This document shows positions 55,968 to 64,000 of a stretch of 64,000 nucleotides of DNA, piece after piece. The notes below the pieces were generated by a model. That model worked only from the letters and a program-made list of their open reading frames with translations. It did no database searches and had not been told where the DNA came from. How positions within the stretch are numbered: position 1 is the stretch's first letter; each line of letters opens with the position of its first letter. The position numbers were made by a program, and so were the translations under genes. The DNA is from RUG11551 sp045586185 (GTDB lineage Bacteria > Planctomycetota > Planctomycetia > Pirellulales > Thermoguttaceae): positions 13,613-77,612 of the forward strand of contig JAZMZV010000160.1 of the NCBI GenBank assembly GCA_045586185.1. The letters run 5' to 3'.

Positions 55968-56770
55968 TGCATCGTTGCTATTGTCCTGACCTGCCCGACG
56001 CTGGAATAATCGCCCTGCCTCCGGAAGAGGCGCATCATGCGGGGTCGGTTCTCCGACTTCAAGTGGGCGACAGCCTCGTATTGTTCGACGGCGCCGGGCG
56101 GGAAGCGCAGGCGCGCGTCTATTCCGCGTCGAAAAAGACGATAGAGGTTGAAATCGAGTCCGTCGCTGAGGTCAATCGAGAATCCAAACGACGTCTGACA
56201 ATCGCGATCGCTCTGCCCAAAGGCGACCGACAGAAATGGCTCATCGAAAAATGCGTTGAGCTGGGCGTTGCCCAAATTCTCCCTCTGGACGTAGAACGCT
56301 CCGTCGCCAAGGCGGAAAAGCAGGTTGTTCAGCGGCTTGAACGACAGGTCATTGAAGCCTCCAAGCAATGCCGCCGCAATACTCTTATGAAAATCCTCGA
56401 CCCGATGAAATGGTCGGAGTTCTTAAACCAGGCAGATAAGTTGCGAGTTGCGAGTTGCGAGTTGCGAGATACTCTTGAAAATGGTATCGAATCATCGCAA
56501 CGCCCCGTTAAGGAGCCTACTCAAATTAAAATCGTCAGCAATAGCTATCTAAAATTGATCGCTCACCCCGGCGGAATCTCCGTTCAGGACGCGCTGACGA
56601 GAGTTGGAGAGGACGGCGACGTGCTGGTTGCCATCGGTCCGGAAGGCGGCTTTACAGACGAAGAATGCGCTTCCGCCGTCGATTCCGGGTTTGAACAGCT
56701 GTCTCTGGGCTCTCGAATTCTCCGTATTGAAACCGCCGCTATCTCTCTTGCCGCTCAGATTTGTAACTGA
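55967..56770 (+). CDS. rsmE: 16S rRNA m3U1498 methyltransferase
   Basis: RsmE methylates U1498 of 16S rRNA with SAM. The ATG at 55967 shares its A with the iscA TGA stop; a TTG at 55964 is possible. The N-terminal PUA-like part (ALPPEEAHHAGSVLRLQVGD) is followed by the knotted SPOUT domain (AIALPKGDRQKWLIEKCVELGV, IGPEGGFTDEE, LGSRILRIETAA). Residues ~158-167 (KLRVASCELR) are an insertion encoded by four AGTTGCG units. Confidence 0.92.
   Translation: MHRCYCPDLPDAGIIALPPEEAHHAGSVLRLQVGDSLVLFDGAGREAQARVYSASKKTIEVEIESVAEVNRESKRRLTIAIALPKGDRQKWLIEKCVELGVAQILPLDVERSVAKAEKQVVQRLERQVIEASKQCRRNTLMKILDPMKWSEFLNQADKLRVASCELRDTLENGIESSQRPVKEPTQIKIVSNSYLKLIAHPGGISVQDALTRVGEDGDVLVAIGPEGGFTDEECASAVDSGFEQLSLGSRILRIETAAISLAAQICN
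56439..56466. repeat. Heptamer array in frame inside rsmE
   Basis: Exactly four AGTTGCG units (56439-56466), followed by AGATACTCTTG. It is the same unit count as in queA, encodes LRVASCELR and lies between two conserved blocks of the SPOUT domain. Confidence 0.8.
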
Positions 56771-56894
56771 AAAATCTGTCATAACTTATTTTTTCTGTTA
56801 AAATAGAAAGATTATACGTCCTCATAATCCTCTTAAGTCGTACAATCGATTCAGAAATAATAAGAACTTTTTTTATTTTTTTTAATAAAAACCC

Positions 56895-56922
56895 TTTACT
56901 TTTAAATTTAATAAGCTATAGT
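56895..56922 (+). promoter_or_regulatory. Promoter of the adaptor-like gene
   Basis: TTTACT (56895-56900) and TATAGT (56917-56922) are 16 bp apart in an AT-rich stretch. A ribosome site AAAGGGG (57001-57007) lies 7 nt before the ATG at 57015. Confidence 0.5.
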
Positions 56923-57014
56923 AGAAATATCAAATGGATAAAACGCATTGGTTAGGGATAATGATGCGTTTAGAAAGATTTAAACGATTTTAACGATTTG
57001 AAAGGGGTAATGTG

Positions 57015-58799
57015 ATGAGTTTGTTAACCACAGCTTTGCTATGCTTGACCTCGTTTGCTGGTTCAAGCGATAGCGCTGCGCTCTCGAATTATTTGGAGGA
57101 AGCTGGAAATCGATACGTTATGACTGATTCTCTCCCGTTCGAATGGATTACCGCCGCTTATACGGACGTAATCACAACTGACGAAGTCAAGAAAGATGAG
57201 GACGCCAAGAAAGACGAGGAAGTCAAGAAGGACGAAGAGGTAAAGAAAGACGAGTCCAAGAAGGAAGAGCCTAAGAAGGACGAAGTCAAGAAAGACGAAC
57301 CTCAAAAGGAAGAAGCCAAGAAGGACGAAGTCAAGAAAGACGAACCTAAAAAGGAAGAAGCCAAGAAGGACGAAGTCAAAAAGGACGAGCCTAAAAAGGA
57401 TGAAACCAAAAAGGAAGAACCAAAATCCAAATACGAAACCATTGAAATCAAAGCCTCAAAACTGAAGGTTGTTGAAGATTTCAGCGCTTGCATTATTCCC
57501 GAAGAAGTAACTCCAATTGCGTTGAACGTTACAGAATGGAGTAATTCTTTCCGCGTTTTGAGCGTTAAACCTCACGGCTCGAAAGTGACGAAGGGAGAAA
57601 GGCTCATCGAATTGGATCTGGAAGCGTACGACAACGCGCTGGCGGATTTGCGCCGCAGCGTTAAAGGTCTGGAAATCACGTTCCAAAAGGCGGAAGCCTC
57701 CATTGAAGCCGCTCGCAAGAATAACGAGATTGATCTGCTTCAGGTTAAACAGGGTATCGATCGCAATAAAGAAACCTGGCAGCACTTCTGGGACGTTGAA
57801 TGGCCTACCAAGCTGGAGTCTATTGAACTCAACGCTCAATTAACCAAGACGCGTCTGGACGCTCAGCGCGAAGAATTCAATCAACTCAAAAAGATGTTCG
57901 AAGCGGACGATCTGGTTGAACACGAAGAAGAATTCCTTCTCAAACGCCAGAAGCTCGAACTGGAAATAGCGGAATTTAACTATAAAATTGCCGTCGAAAA
58001 ATATAACCGCACCAAAGCTGTTGAACTTCCTCAAAGCGAACAGGACAACAAGCAGAAGTACGAACGTTTGCTCTCTCTCTGGGAAGCCGCATTGAAAGTC
58101 GCCCCGCTTGCAATCAAAGAAGCGGAACTGGAATTCGAAGGTGAGAAAGTAACCTTTGAACGAGCAAAAGCCAAGTTGGCAAAAATGGAAAAACAGCGGG
58201 TCTTGCTCGAATGCCGCGCGCCGGCAGACGGAATTTTCCTCTACGGCTCTTTTGAGAATAACAAGTACGTTGGTTTTGACCTTAACAGAGTTCTCCTCAA
58301 GCCGGAAGGACTTGTCCCGCTGAAGAAAACCGTTGCCGTTATCGTTTCCGGAACGTCAGAAGCGTCAATTACCATTCCAGAAAAACTCTGGAGTTCCATG
58401 GACATCGGGTTCAAGGGTTGGTTTACTCTCAGCGCCTATCCGTACAACGAATTGATGGTTACGCTCAAATCGTATACCGACTACCCCGTTGCGGAAGGCG
58501 AATACCAGGGAACGGTCAAGATTAACGGCGATATTCCCAATACCGTCAAACTTCTGCCTGGCATGAAAGGCAAAGTTAAGCTGGTTCTCAAAGACAAGTC
58601 CAAAGCGATTACGATTCCGCCATCCGCTTTAGGACGCGAAGGGTACACGACCGATCGGTTTGTTTACGTCCTCAGCGGCGACAAGGCGGTTAAACGCGCC
58701 GTTAAGACGGGGTACACAACCGAGAAGTCCGTTGAAATTATCGACGGTCTGGAATCGGGCGAGAAAGTCGTTAAAGACTGGACGAAAGTCGAAGAATAA
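57015..58799 (+). CDS. HlyD-like periplasmic adaptor with KKDE repeats
   Basis: The ATG at 57015 (or GTG 57012) gives 594 residues. A short hydrophobic N-terminus (about 2-18) is followed by Glu/Lys/Asp/Pro repeats of period 15 (KKDEVKKDEPKKEEA; about 54-138). A HlyD-type plan then follows: a lipoyl-like half (VKPHGSKVTKGERLIELD), a long coiled coil (about 205-395), the second lipoyl half (LLECRAPADGIFLYG) and beta-barrel parts (PGMKGKVKLVLKDKSKAITIPPSALGREGYTTDRFVYVL). It resembles the adaptor of an ABC or RND exporter. No exporter gene is adjacent. It ends with two hairpins. Confidence 0.75.
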   Translation: MSLLTTALLCLTSFAGSSDSAALSNYLEEAGNRYVMTDSLPFEWITAAYTDVITTDEVKKDEDAKKDEEVKKDEEVKKDESKKEEPKKDEVKKDEPQKEEAKKDEVKKDEPKKEEAKKDEVKKDEPKKDETKKEEPKSKYETIEIKASKLKVVEDFSACIIPEEVTPIALNVTEWSNSFRVLSVKPHGSKVTKGERLIELDLEAYDNALADLRRSVKGLEITFQKAEASIEAARKNNEIDLLQVKQGIDRNKETWQHFWDVEWPTKLESIELNAQLTKTRLDAQREEFNQLKKMFEADDLVEHEEEFLLKRQKLELEIAEFNYKIAVEKYNRTKAVELPQSEQDNKQKYERLLSLWEAALKVAPLAIKEAELEFEGEKVTFERAKAKLAKMEKQRVLLECRAPADGIFLYGSFENNKYVGFDLNRVLLKPEGLVPLKKTVAVIVSGTSEASITIPEKLWSSMDIGFKGWFTLSAYPYNELMVTLKSYTDYPVAEGEYQGTVKINGDIPNTVKLLPGMKGKVKLVLKDKSKAITIPPSALGREGYTTDRFVYVLSGDKAVKRAVKTGYTTEKSVEIIDGLESGEKVVKDWTKVEE

Positions 58800-58810
58800 G
58801 GAAACAATTT

Positions 58811-58830
58811 GAAACGCGATCTCGCGTTTC
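58811..58830. repeat. Perfect 20-bp palindrome after the adaptor gene
   Basis: GAAACGCGATCTCGCGTTTC pairs over 9 bp. It precedes the terminator hairpin by 24 bp, so the transcript has two stacked 3' hairpins. Confidence 0.55.
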
Positions 58831-58853
58831 CGAAATAAATATTATCTGGTTTA

Positions 58854-58899
58854 TCCCGCAGTTAGACGTCATTTGACGATTACTGCGGGATTTTCTTTT
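58854..58899 (+). terminator. Intrinsic terminator of the adaptor-like gene
   Basis: CCCGCAGT (58855-58862) pairs with ACTGCGGG (58882-58889), with an inner GTCA/TGAC stem, followed by ATTTTCTTTT. An additional AACAAGT/ACTTGTT hairpin lies at 58905-58922. Confidence 0.75.
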
Positions 58900-58968
58900 A
58901 GGAAAACAAGTTGGTACTTGTTAGCTAAAATATGGTTAATTTAGGGTCATTTAGTCCCACACGGAAAA

Positions 58969-59119
58969 CACGGATTAAACAGATTTTCATCGATTAGTTA
59001 TCTTTTCCCTGAAGTCATTATTATAAATCAATGGCTTATCAAATGCTTAGAATAATATTAAAAATAATGAACTTATATTAATCAATCGGTGAAAATCCGT
59101 CTCATCTGTCAAATCCGTG
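58969..59119. repeat. Large inverted repeat of the ACGGATT family
   Basis: Arm 58969-59000 (CACGGATTAAACAGATTTTC then ATCGATTAGTTA) is inverted at 59078-59119 (TTAATCAATCGGTGAAAATC then CGTCTCATCTGTC..CCGTG), separated by about 77 AT-rich bases. The arms match the single copy at 3-48. It is a MITE-like structure without coding capacity. The gap 58800-59248 holds this, the hairpins and terminators only. Confidence 0.65.
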
Positions 59120-59205
59120 TACGGACTGACCCGCACAAATGCTCGACGAAAATATACCAAGGACGCCCGCGTACCGGGGTGAACGAAGTCTTTTAACAGG
59201 TTTAT

Positions 59206-59230
59206 AGAAAAGGCGACGACTTTCGTCGCC
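59206..59230 (-). terminator. Intrinsic terminator of the RND operon
   Basis: On the minus strand GGCGACGA, loop AAG, TCGTCGCC is followed by TTTTCT. It lies about 20 nt after the permease stop. Confidence 0.7.
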
Positions 59231-59248
59231 GCCCTCCTTGATTTCTCG

Positions 59249-62200
59249 TTAGTCCTCAGCCGGAATCTTGGCTCTAAAAAGGATCATATAGAATACCGGA
59301 ACGACAAACAGGGTCAGGAACGTGGCGATAATCAAACCGAACATGATCGCGGTTGCCATGGACGAAAAGAGCGTGTCCTGCAGCAACGGAATCATGCCGA
59401 CGATAACCGTCATAGCGGCGACAGTAACAGGACGAAGTCGTTCTACCGCCGCTTCGACAATAGCATGATAAACGTCCATGCCTTTGTGCCGCTCTTCGTC
59501 AATCTGGTCCATTAAAACGACGCCGTTACGAACCATCATGCCCAGCAAGCTCATCGCGCCGACAAGAGCCATAAATCCAAACGCTTGGTGCATAACCAGC
59601 AAGCCAAACGTAATGCCGATCATCGCCAGCGGGAACGTAATGGCAATAATAATCGGCTGACGCATGCCGTTAAACAGCGCCACGACAATAATCGCCATGA
59701 TTATCAACGCAATCGGCTCCTTTTTGAGGACTTCCGCCTGAGCTTTATTGGATTTTTCCAGCTGACCGCCCCATTCGACTGTATACCCTTCCGGCAATTC
59801 GATTTTATCGATTTCCGGCTTGAGTTCATTTACGAGCTGAGTCCACTGAACTTCCTTCGGGTCAACGCCAACGGTCAGAGTTGGGACCCGGTCGCGGCGA
59901 TGAATCTGCCGTTCTTCCCAGACGTACTGATTGTTTGACGTAATCTGTCCCAGAGGAACGGATTCCATGGCGCGTCCCCAAATCGGGAGGCTGTCGAGAT
60001 TGGCGATGTCGTTTCTTTCCGCTTCCGTTCCGCGAACGATAATCGGGAGGATGTTGTCGCCCTCGGCGTACTGACCGACGGGAATTCCGGACGACGCCCA
60101 GCGAAGCATAACGCCCATTTCCGTTCTGGAAACGCCGGCTCTGGAGCCTTTGGGCTGAGAGTAGTTGGGAGTCCACGCCAAGGTTGGCTGACGCCAGTTC
60201 GGCTGAGGCGTGTGAGTATGCGGGTTCTTTCGCATGATGGATTCAACCTGCGACGCCAGCTGACGAAGCGTCTTTTCGTTTGGTCCGCGAAGCCGCACTT
60301 CAACCTCAAACTTGGTTGTCGGTCCAAGACAATACTTCTGAGCGCGGGTAAACGCCTGCGGGAATTCCTTTTGCAGCCATTCCCCCGTTGGCTCTAAAAG
60401 ATTGTCAACGTCTTTGAGCGTTTCGACGTTTACAACAAAATGCGCGTAGGACGAGTTAGGCAGCTCCGGTTCGTACGGCAGATAGAATCGCGGCGGACCG
60501 GAACCGATAAACGCAGCGACGTTTTTAACGCCCGTCTGAGATTTAAGATGTTCCTCAATCTTCTTCGCATCTTCAGACGTCTGATTGATTGACGTTCCTT
60601 CCGGAAGCCAGTAGTCAACCATAAACTGGGTTCGAACGGCGCGCGGGAAGAATATCTGCTCAACGTGCCGGAATTCAATTATTGACAGCGCCAGCAGCAT
60701 GCCAATACCCAGCAAAACGATAATCTTGTGACGCAGCGACCATTCCAGCGCCGCTCTGTATCCTCGATAAACCAGACCGCCGTGCGTTCCTCCAGCAGCC
60801 GGCGCTACGTGTTTAACAAATTTGTAATACACAACCGGCGTCTGAAGCATCGCTACCAGCCAGGAGATAATAAGCGAGATGGTCAAGACCAAAAACAGGT
60901 CGCAGCAATATTCGCCCGACATGTCCTGAGACAGATAAACCGGGAGAAACGCGATAAAGCCAACAATCGTCGCGCCGAGGAGCTGATGGGCAACTCGACT
61001 TGCGCCTTCAATACATGCCTCTTTTCGATCCATGCCCTGCTGCATTCTGACCAGAATCAAGTCGCCGACAACAACGGCGTCGTCGACCAGAATTCCCAAC
61101 GCAACGATAAACGCGCCCAAAGATACGCGGTGAAGCGTCATGCCCATTGGATAAATGACGCACATGGTCGCCAAGATTACAACCAAAAGCGAGCTGGTAA
61201 TGAGCAGTCCGCTGCGCCAGCCCATGGCAACCATAACGACAATTGTAACAATAATAACCGCTTCATAAAGGTTTTTCATGAAGGCGTTAATTGAAATACG
61301 AACGTTATCCGGCTGATAGGCGATCGTCTGGAGTTCAAATCCAACGGGGAACGTCTTGAGGATTTCATTCGCCTTTTTTCGGACGCCGTCGCCCATCTCG
61401 ATAACGTTGCCGCCAGGAACGGGAGCAATTCCCAACGCGACAGAAGGAACGCCGTTGACTCGGAGAATTTTTTCTGCCGGATCTTCGTAAACCTTTTTGA
61501 CTGTCGCAATATCCCGAAGGCGAATCTGCTTTGATCCCGCCTGATTTTTCGTCGAAATCGTTTGCGCCAATCCCGCCAGTTCCGAATCTTTCAATAATTG
61601 AGCCGCCTGTTTCTCCACTTGATTGGAAACCGTATCCGGGAGAATCAGGTCTTCAATTTCTTCGACGCTTTCGAAAACGCCCTGCGGAGCCAGACGAATC
61701 GTCTCGCCGTCAACGACCATTTCCCCAGCGGACATTTTTGCGTTTTGACTTTGCAGCGCTAAAACCAGCGCGGCGGGCGGGACAGCCAATTCCGCCATTT
61801 TGGCGCGAGAAACCTCGATTTCTATAATCTCTTTCTGATCGCCCCACAGTTCAACTCGCCCAACCTGATTGACAAGCTGAAGCTCTTTTTGCAGCAGCTT
61901 CGCCTTGTCGCGAAGCTCTGAAGCGGGATAGTCGTTGGACGACAGTGCAATTACAATCCCGTAGACGTCTCCGAAATCGTCAACGACAATCGGAGCCATC
62001 GCCTCGGCGGGAAGCGTCAGTTTGGCAGTCGAGAGTTTGTTTCGTAAATTCTGCCAGATTTGCGGAAGCTTACTTGTCGGAACGGTCGACTGGATGTCAA
62101 CAAAAACAATCGACTGCCCCGGCTTAGAAATGGAACGGATATGTTCCAATCCCTGCAGCCGCTGAACAATTCTCTCGACTTTGTCTGTAACCTCGTTTTG

Positions 62201-62374
62201 AACCTGTTCTGCGCTGGCGCCGGGATACATTGTCGCAACAACAGCCGTCTTGACCGCGAATTCCGGGTCTTCCAGACGTCCCATGGAGAAGTAGGAATAT
62301 ATCCCGCCCAGGATTATCAACGCAACGCAGAAAAATACAACGTTTCTGTGATTTATTGCATATTTTGGAAGCAT
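59249..62374 (-). CDS. RND efflux permease
   Basis: This 1041-residue protein has the AcrB-like plan: helix 1 (VVFFCVALIILGGIYSYF), the periplasmic pore domain with EDPEFAVKTAVVATMYPGAS, TM4 with GILVDDAVVVGDLI (proton-relay Asp pair), a second pore domain and twelve helices. LVGAMSLLGMMVRNGVVLMDQIDEE is the TM10-11 region. It belongs to the HAE type and exports drugs or other amphiphiles with the adaptor encoded upstream. Substrate unknown. It is followed by an intrinsic terminator. Confidence 0.93.
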   Translation of the reverse strand: MLPKYAINHRNVVFFCVALIILGGIYSYFSMGRLEDPEFAVKTAVVATMYPGASAEQVQNEVTDKVERIVQRLQGLEHIRSISKPGQSIVFVDIQSTVPTSKLPQIWQNLRNKLSTAKLTLPAEAMAPIVVDDFGDVYGIVIALSSNDYPASELRDKAKLLQKELQLVNQVGRVELWGDQKEIIEIEVSRAKMAELAVPPAALVLALQSQNAKMSAGEMVVDGETIRLAPQGVFESVEEIEDLILPDTVSNQVEKQAAQLLKDSELAGLAQTISTKNQAGSKQIRLRDIATVKKVYEDPAEKILRVNGVPSVALGIAPVPGGNVIEMGDGVRKKANEILKTFPVGFELQTIAYQPDNVRISINAFMKNLYEAVIIVTIVVMVAMGWRSGLLITSSLLVVILATMCVIYPMGMTLHRVSLGAFIVALGILVDDAVVVGDLILVRMQQGMDRKEACIEGASRVAHQLLGATIVGFIAFLPVYLSQDMSGEYCCDLFLVLTISLIISWLVAMLQTPVVYYKFVKHVAPAAGGTHGGLVYRGYRAALEWSLRHKIIVLLGIGMLLALSIIEFRHVEQIFFPRAVRTQFMVDYWLPEGTSINQTSEDAKKIEEHLKSQTGVKNVAAFIGSGPPRFYLPYEPELPNSSYAHFVVNVETLKDVDNLLEPTGEWLQKEFPQAFTRAQKYCLGPTTKFEVEVRLRGPNEKTLRQLASQVESIMRKNPHTHTPQPNWRQPTLAWTPNYSQPKGSRAGVSRTEMGVMLRWASSGIPVGQYAEGDNILPIIVRGTEAERNDIANLDSLPIWGRAMESVPLGQITSNNQYVWEERQIHRRDRVPTLTVGVDPKEVQWTQLVNELKPEIDKIELPEGYTVEWGGQLEKSNKAQAEVLKKEPIALIIMAIIVVALFNGMRQPIIIAITFPLAMIGITFGLLVMHQAFGFMALVGAMSLLGMMVRNGVVLMDQIDEERHKGMDVYHAIVEAAVERLRPVTVAAMTVIVGMIPLLQDTLFSSMATAIMFGLIIATFLTLFVVPVFYMILFRAKIPAED

Positions 62375-62405
62375 GATTTATTTGCTGATTTCAAATTGCT
62401 GATTA

Positions 62406-63740
62406 TTATTTGGCTTCTGACGATTCCAGTTTAACCTTTTGTCCGGATTCCAGGAATCGGGCGCCGGCGGAAACGATAACGTCTCCCGGCTTGAGTCCGG
62501 ATTCCACTTCAACGCCCTCTGGACGAATCTGATGAATCGTAATCGTTTGGGCTGTAACCGTAGACGTGTTGGCATCGTAAAGCATGACTTGAGCTGTATT
62601 CCCCTTGTCGGCGTCTTTGCTGTCAGCCGGCGGAGCAATCATACTGCTTTGAGGAATTACAAAATACGGGTTGTCCCGCTTGAACGCCAGCGTAACAGTC
62701 GCTGCCATGTTGGGGCGAACGAGTACAAAATCCGGATCGTCGTTGTCCGGCAAGCTGACCGCCAATGTCATTGGGTAGGACTGCCGCCCCAGCTGAATCG
62801 ACGAACCGATTTCCTTGATTTTCGCCGGGAACGTCTTGCCAGGGAACGCCTCAAAGGAACATGTGAAACGTTCTTGATCAAAATCCTTTTCTCGAATCAG
62901 AATCGATTCCGGAATACTGATGGAAACTTCAATTTGCTGCGAGTCCGACAGTTCGACAATTGCCTGACCGGGAACAATAACCTCGTGATTTTCAACAAAC
63001 TTCTGAACGATAACGCCGTCAAATGGAGCTTTCAAAACGGTGTCTGCCAAGGCGTTTTTCGCCGTTTTCAGACTTGTCTTGATTCCGGCGATCTTCGCTT
63101 CCGCCGCTTCGATCTCTTCCGGACGAGCGCCGGTAGTCGCCTTTTCAAGCTGATTTTCCAGCGACTCTCTCGCGGCTTTGGCGACGTCGTAATCCATCTT
63201 GGCTTTATCGTACATGGCTTTAGACGCCGTCTGCGATTCCAGCAGGTTCGCCATTCGCTCAAACTGGACTTTTGCGGTTTCCTCTGACGACTTCGCCGCT
63301 TCCAGCTGAGACTTTAACGACGCTACGTCTTCCGCTCTGGCGCCGGTTTTTAACGCGGTATAGACCGCATTGGCTTCCGTGAGGCTGTATTCCAGACGCT
63401 CGACCGCAAGCTCGAAATCGCGCGGATCCAGCTTCGCCAGAACGTCGTCCTGATTGACTGCGGCGCCGAGCGTTGCGTTAAGCTCGCAAAGCTCTCCCGG
63501 AATGCGGAACGACGCCTTGGTGCGTCGCGCTTCTTTGGCAAAGCCTGGGAACGTTCGCAAATCCGATTCGTTGTTCTGTCCAACGGTAAAAACGCGGACG
63601 ATTGCTTGATCCGGTTCGGGCAATGCAACCTTCTGCAGAGATTTCTGATATTGCAAATACAGGATGCTGCCGATTCCAACCAAAACCAACAGCGAAATCA
63701 CAGAACCAATTATGGCGCTTATTTTTTTCTTTTCTGACAT
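62406..63740 (-). CDS. RND efflux periplasmic adaptor
   Basis: This 444-residue membrane-fusion protein has an N-terminal membrane anchor (about 11-29). The lipoyl half GELCELNATLGAAVNQDDVLAKLDPRDFELAVERLE is followed by a long coiled coil (about 120-235), the second lipoyl half TVLKAPFDGVIVQKFVENHEVIVPGQAIVELSD, beta-barrel and membrane-proximal domains. It is 31 bp upstream of the permease and clearly cotranscribed. No TolC-type outer-membrane gene is in the window; it may be supplied elsewhere. Confidence 0.92.
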   Translation of the reverse strand: MSEKKKISAIIGSVISLLVLVGIGSILYLQYQKSLQKVALPEPDQAIVRVFTVGQNNESDLRTFPGFAKEARRTKASFRIPGELCELNATLGAAVNQDDVLAKLDPRDFELAVERLEYSLTEANAVYTALKTGARAEDVASLKSQLEAAKSSEETAKVQFERMANLLESQTASKAMYDKAKMDYDVAKAARESLENQLEKATTGARPEEIEAAEAKIAGIKTSLKTAKNALADTVLKAPFDGVIVQKFVENHEVIVPGQAIVELSDSQQIEVSISIPESILIREKDFDQERFTCSFEAFPGKTFPAKIKEIGSSIQLGRQSYPMTLAVSLPDNDDPDFVLVRPNMAATVTLAFKRDNPYFVIPQSSMIAPPADSKDADKGNTAQVMLYDANTSTVTAQTITIHQIRPEGVEVESGLKPGDVIVSAGARFLESGQKVKLESSEAK

Positions 63741-63910
63741 GGCTATTAAACGCTTACGTTATAAAGGGTTTGAAATATGGAGCCAGACACAAAAAACAGA
63801 CTTCCTCGTTTCCCTGTATCTTCTAAATGCCTCCATTTCCTCATACTATACTATATTTAATTATTAATTATAACTCCAATTTTCAGCTTTGAGAGAGAAT
63901 TAAGGCATTT

Positions 63911-63971
63911 TTTTATAAAACCTTATTTATCTGCATTAATTGACAATTTTTGAGATGCGCTTTTATAAAAC
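63911..63971 (-). promoter_or_regulatory. Two TTTTATAAAAC sites 50 bp apart upstream of the RND operon
   Basis: TTTTATAAAAC occurs at 63911-63921 and 63961-63971, spaced exactly 50 bp. Each contains the palindrome TTTTATAAAA. They lie 170-230 bp upstream of the adaptor ATG in an AT-rich region and could be operator sites. No clear promoter with good spacing is visible. Confidence 0.35.
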
Positions 63972-64000
63972 GTCAAAACATATCCCACATTTTTAATACA

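Noticed and set aside
57172..57425. Contamination or assembly artefact because of KKDE repeats
   Set aside because: The 15-residue repeat keeps frame, has synonymous variation among units and continues into a normal adaptor domain.

Overview
The window looks like a chromosomal segment of a planctomycete (Planctomycetota), probably an anaerobic or host-associated member. This is inferred from several features together. They are a DUF1559-type prepilin-like protein, a PEP-CTERM LamG protein, a complete MoxR/Bat locus with fused subunits, a Ser/Thr kinase with a C-terminal membrane anchor, a propeller-cytochrome c protein, moderate GC, few strong Shine-Dalgarno sites, and many short palindromic intergenic repeats. 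HydE (FeFe-hydrogenase maturation) and L-arabinose isomerase fit a fermentative life. I see no rRNA, tRNA, CRISPR array, prophage or insertion sequence.

Layout: 1-505 is a cluster of dispersed palindromes. 506-8473 runs leftward: a membrane protein, lpdA, and the translation/transcription cluster nusA-infB-rbfA, whose long leader carries a terminator-like attenuator. 8585-15282 runs mostly rightward: a phosphodiester glycosidase, a zinc-ribbon coiled-coil protein, pgsA, galU, an HTH-PTS EIIA fusion and a PEP-CTERM protein; a small membrane protein (leftward) closes it. 15606-17998 (leftward) holds araA and ruvX. Two rightward genes (a secreted lipase-like protein and a membrane protein) converge on the leftward Bat operon, moxR-DUF58-(BatD-like)-batA-batB/C-batD/E (30246 to 20077). 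30394-41805 (rightward) holds a catalytically dead-looking HhH-GPD protein with a histone-H1-like tail, a large TPR protein, yebC, a secreted hydrolase, a HEAT/TPR protein, the DUF1559 protein and the cytochrome protein. Then come a secreted ankyrin protein (leftward), a HigB/HigA-type toxin-antitoxin pair, mgtE, a Ser/Thr kinase directly followed by a DinG helicase, hydE, and a queA-NUDIX-iscA-rsmE cluster. The right end has a periplasmic adaptor-like protein and a leftward RND efflux pair.

The most unusual feature is a family of composite repeats seen at about twenty places. Each is built from tandem 7-bp units of the general form ART+NNNN (for example AGTTGCG, AGTAGGC, AATAGGG, AGTGAGG, AATTCGG, AGTGGTA). 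One tetranucleotide is used per arm. In many copies the two arms converge on a short core such as ACGCAAAGCGCCTCA. Arrays typically start at, or within about 15 nt of, the stop codon of the upstream gene, often supply that stop, and run to the next start codon. Related arrays also lie in frame inside dinG, queA and rsmE, and at the BatB/BatC fusion junction, where they are translated as low-complexity loops. This may be a mobile or recombination-prone heptamer element that shapes 3' ends and fuses genes.

All functional calls come from reading motifs and overall protein similarity by eye. No database search or folding program was run.
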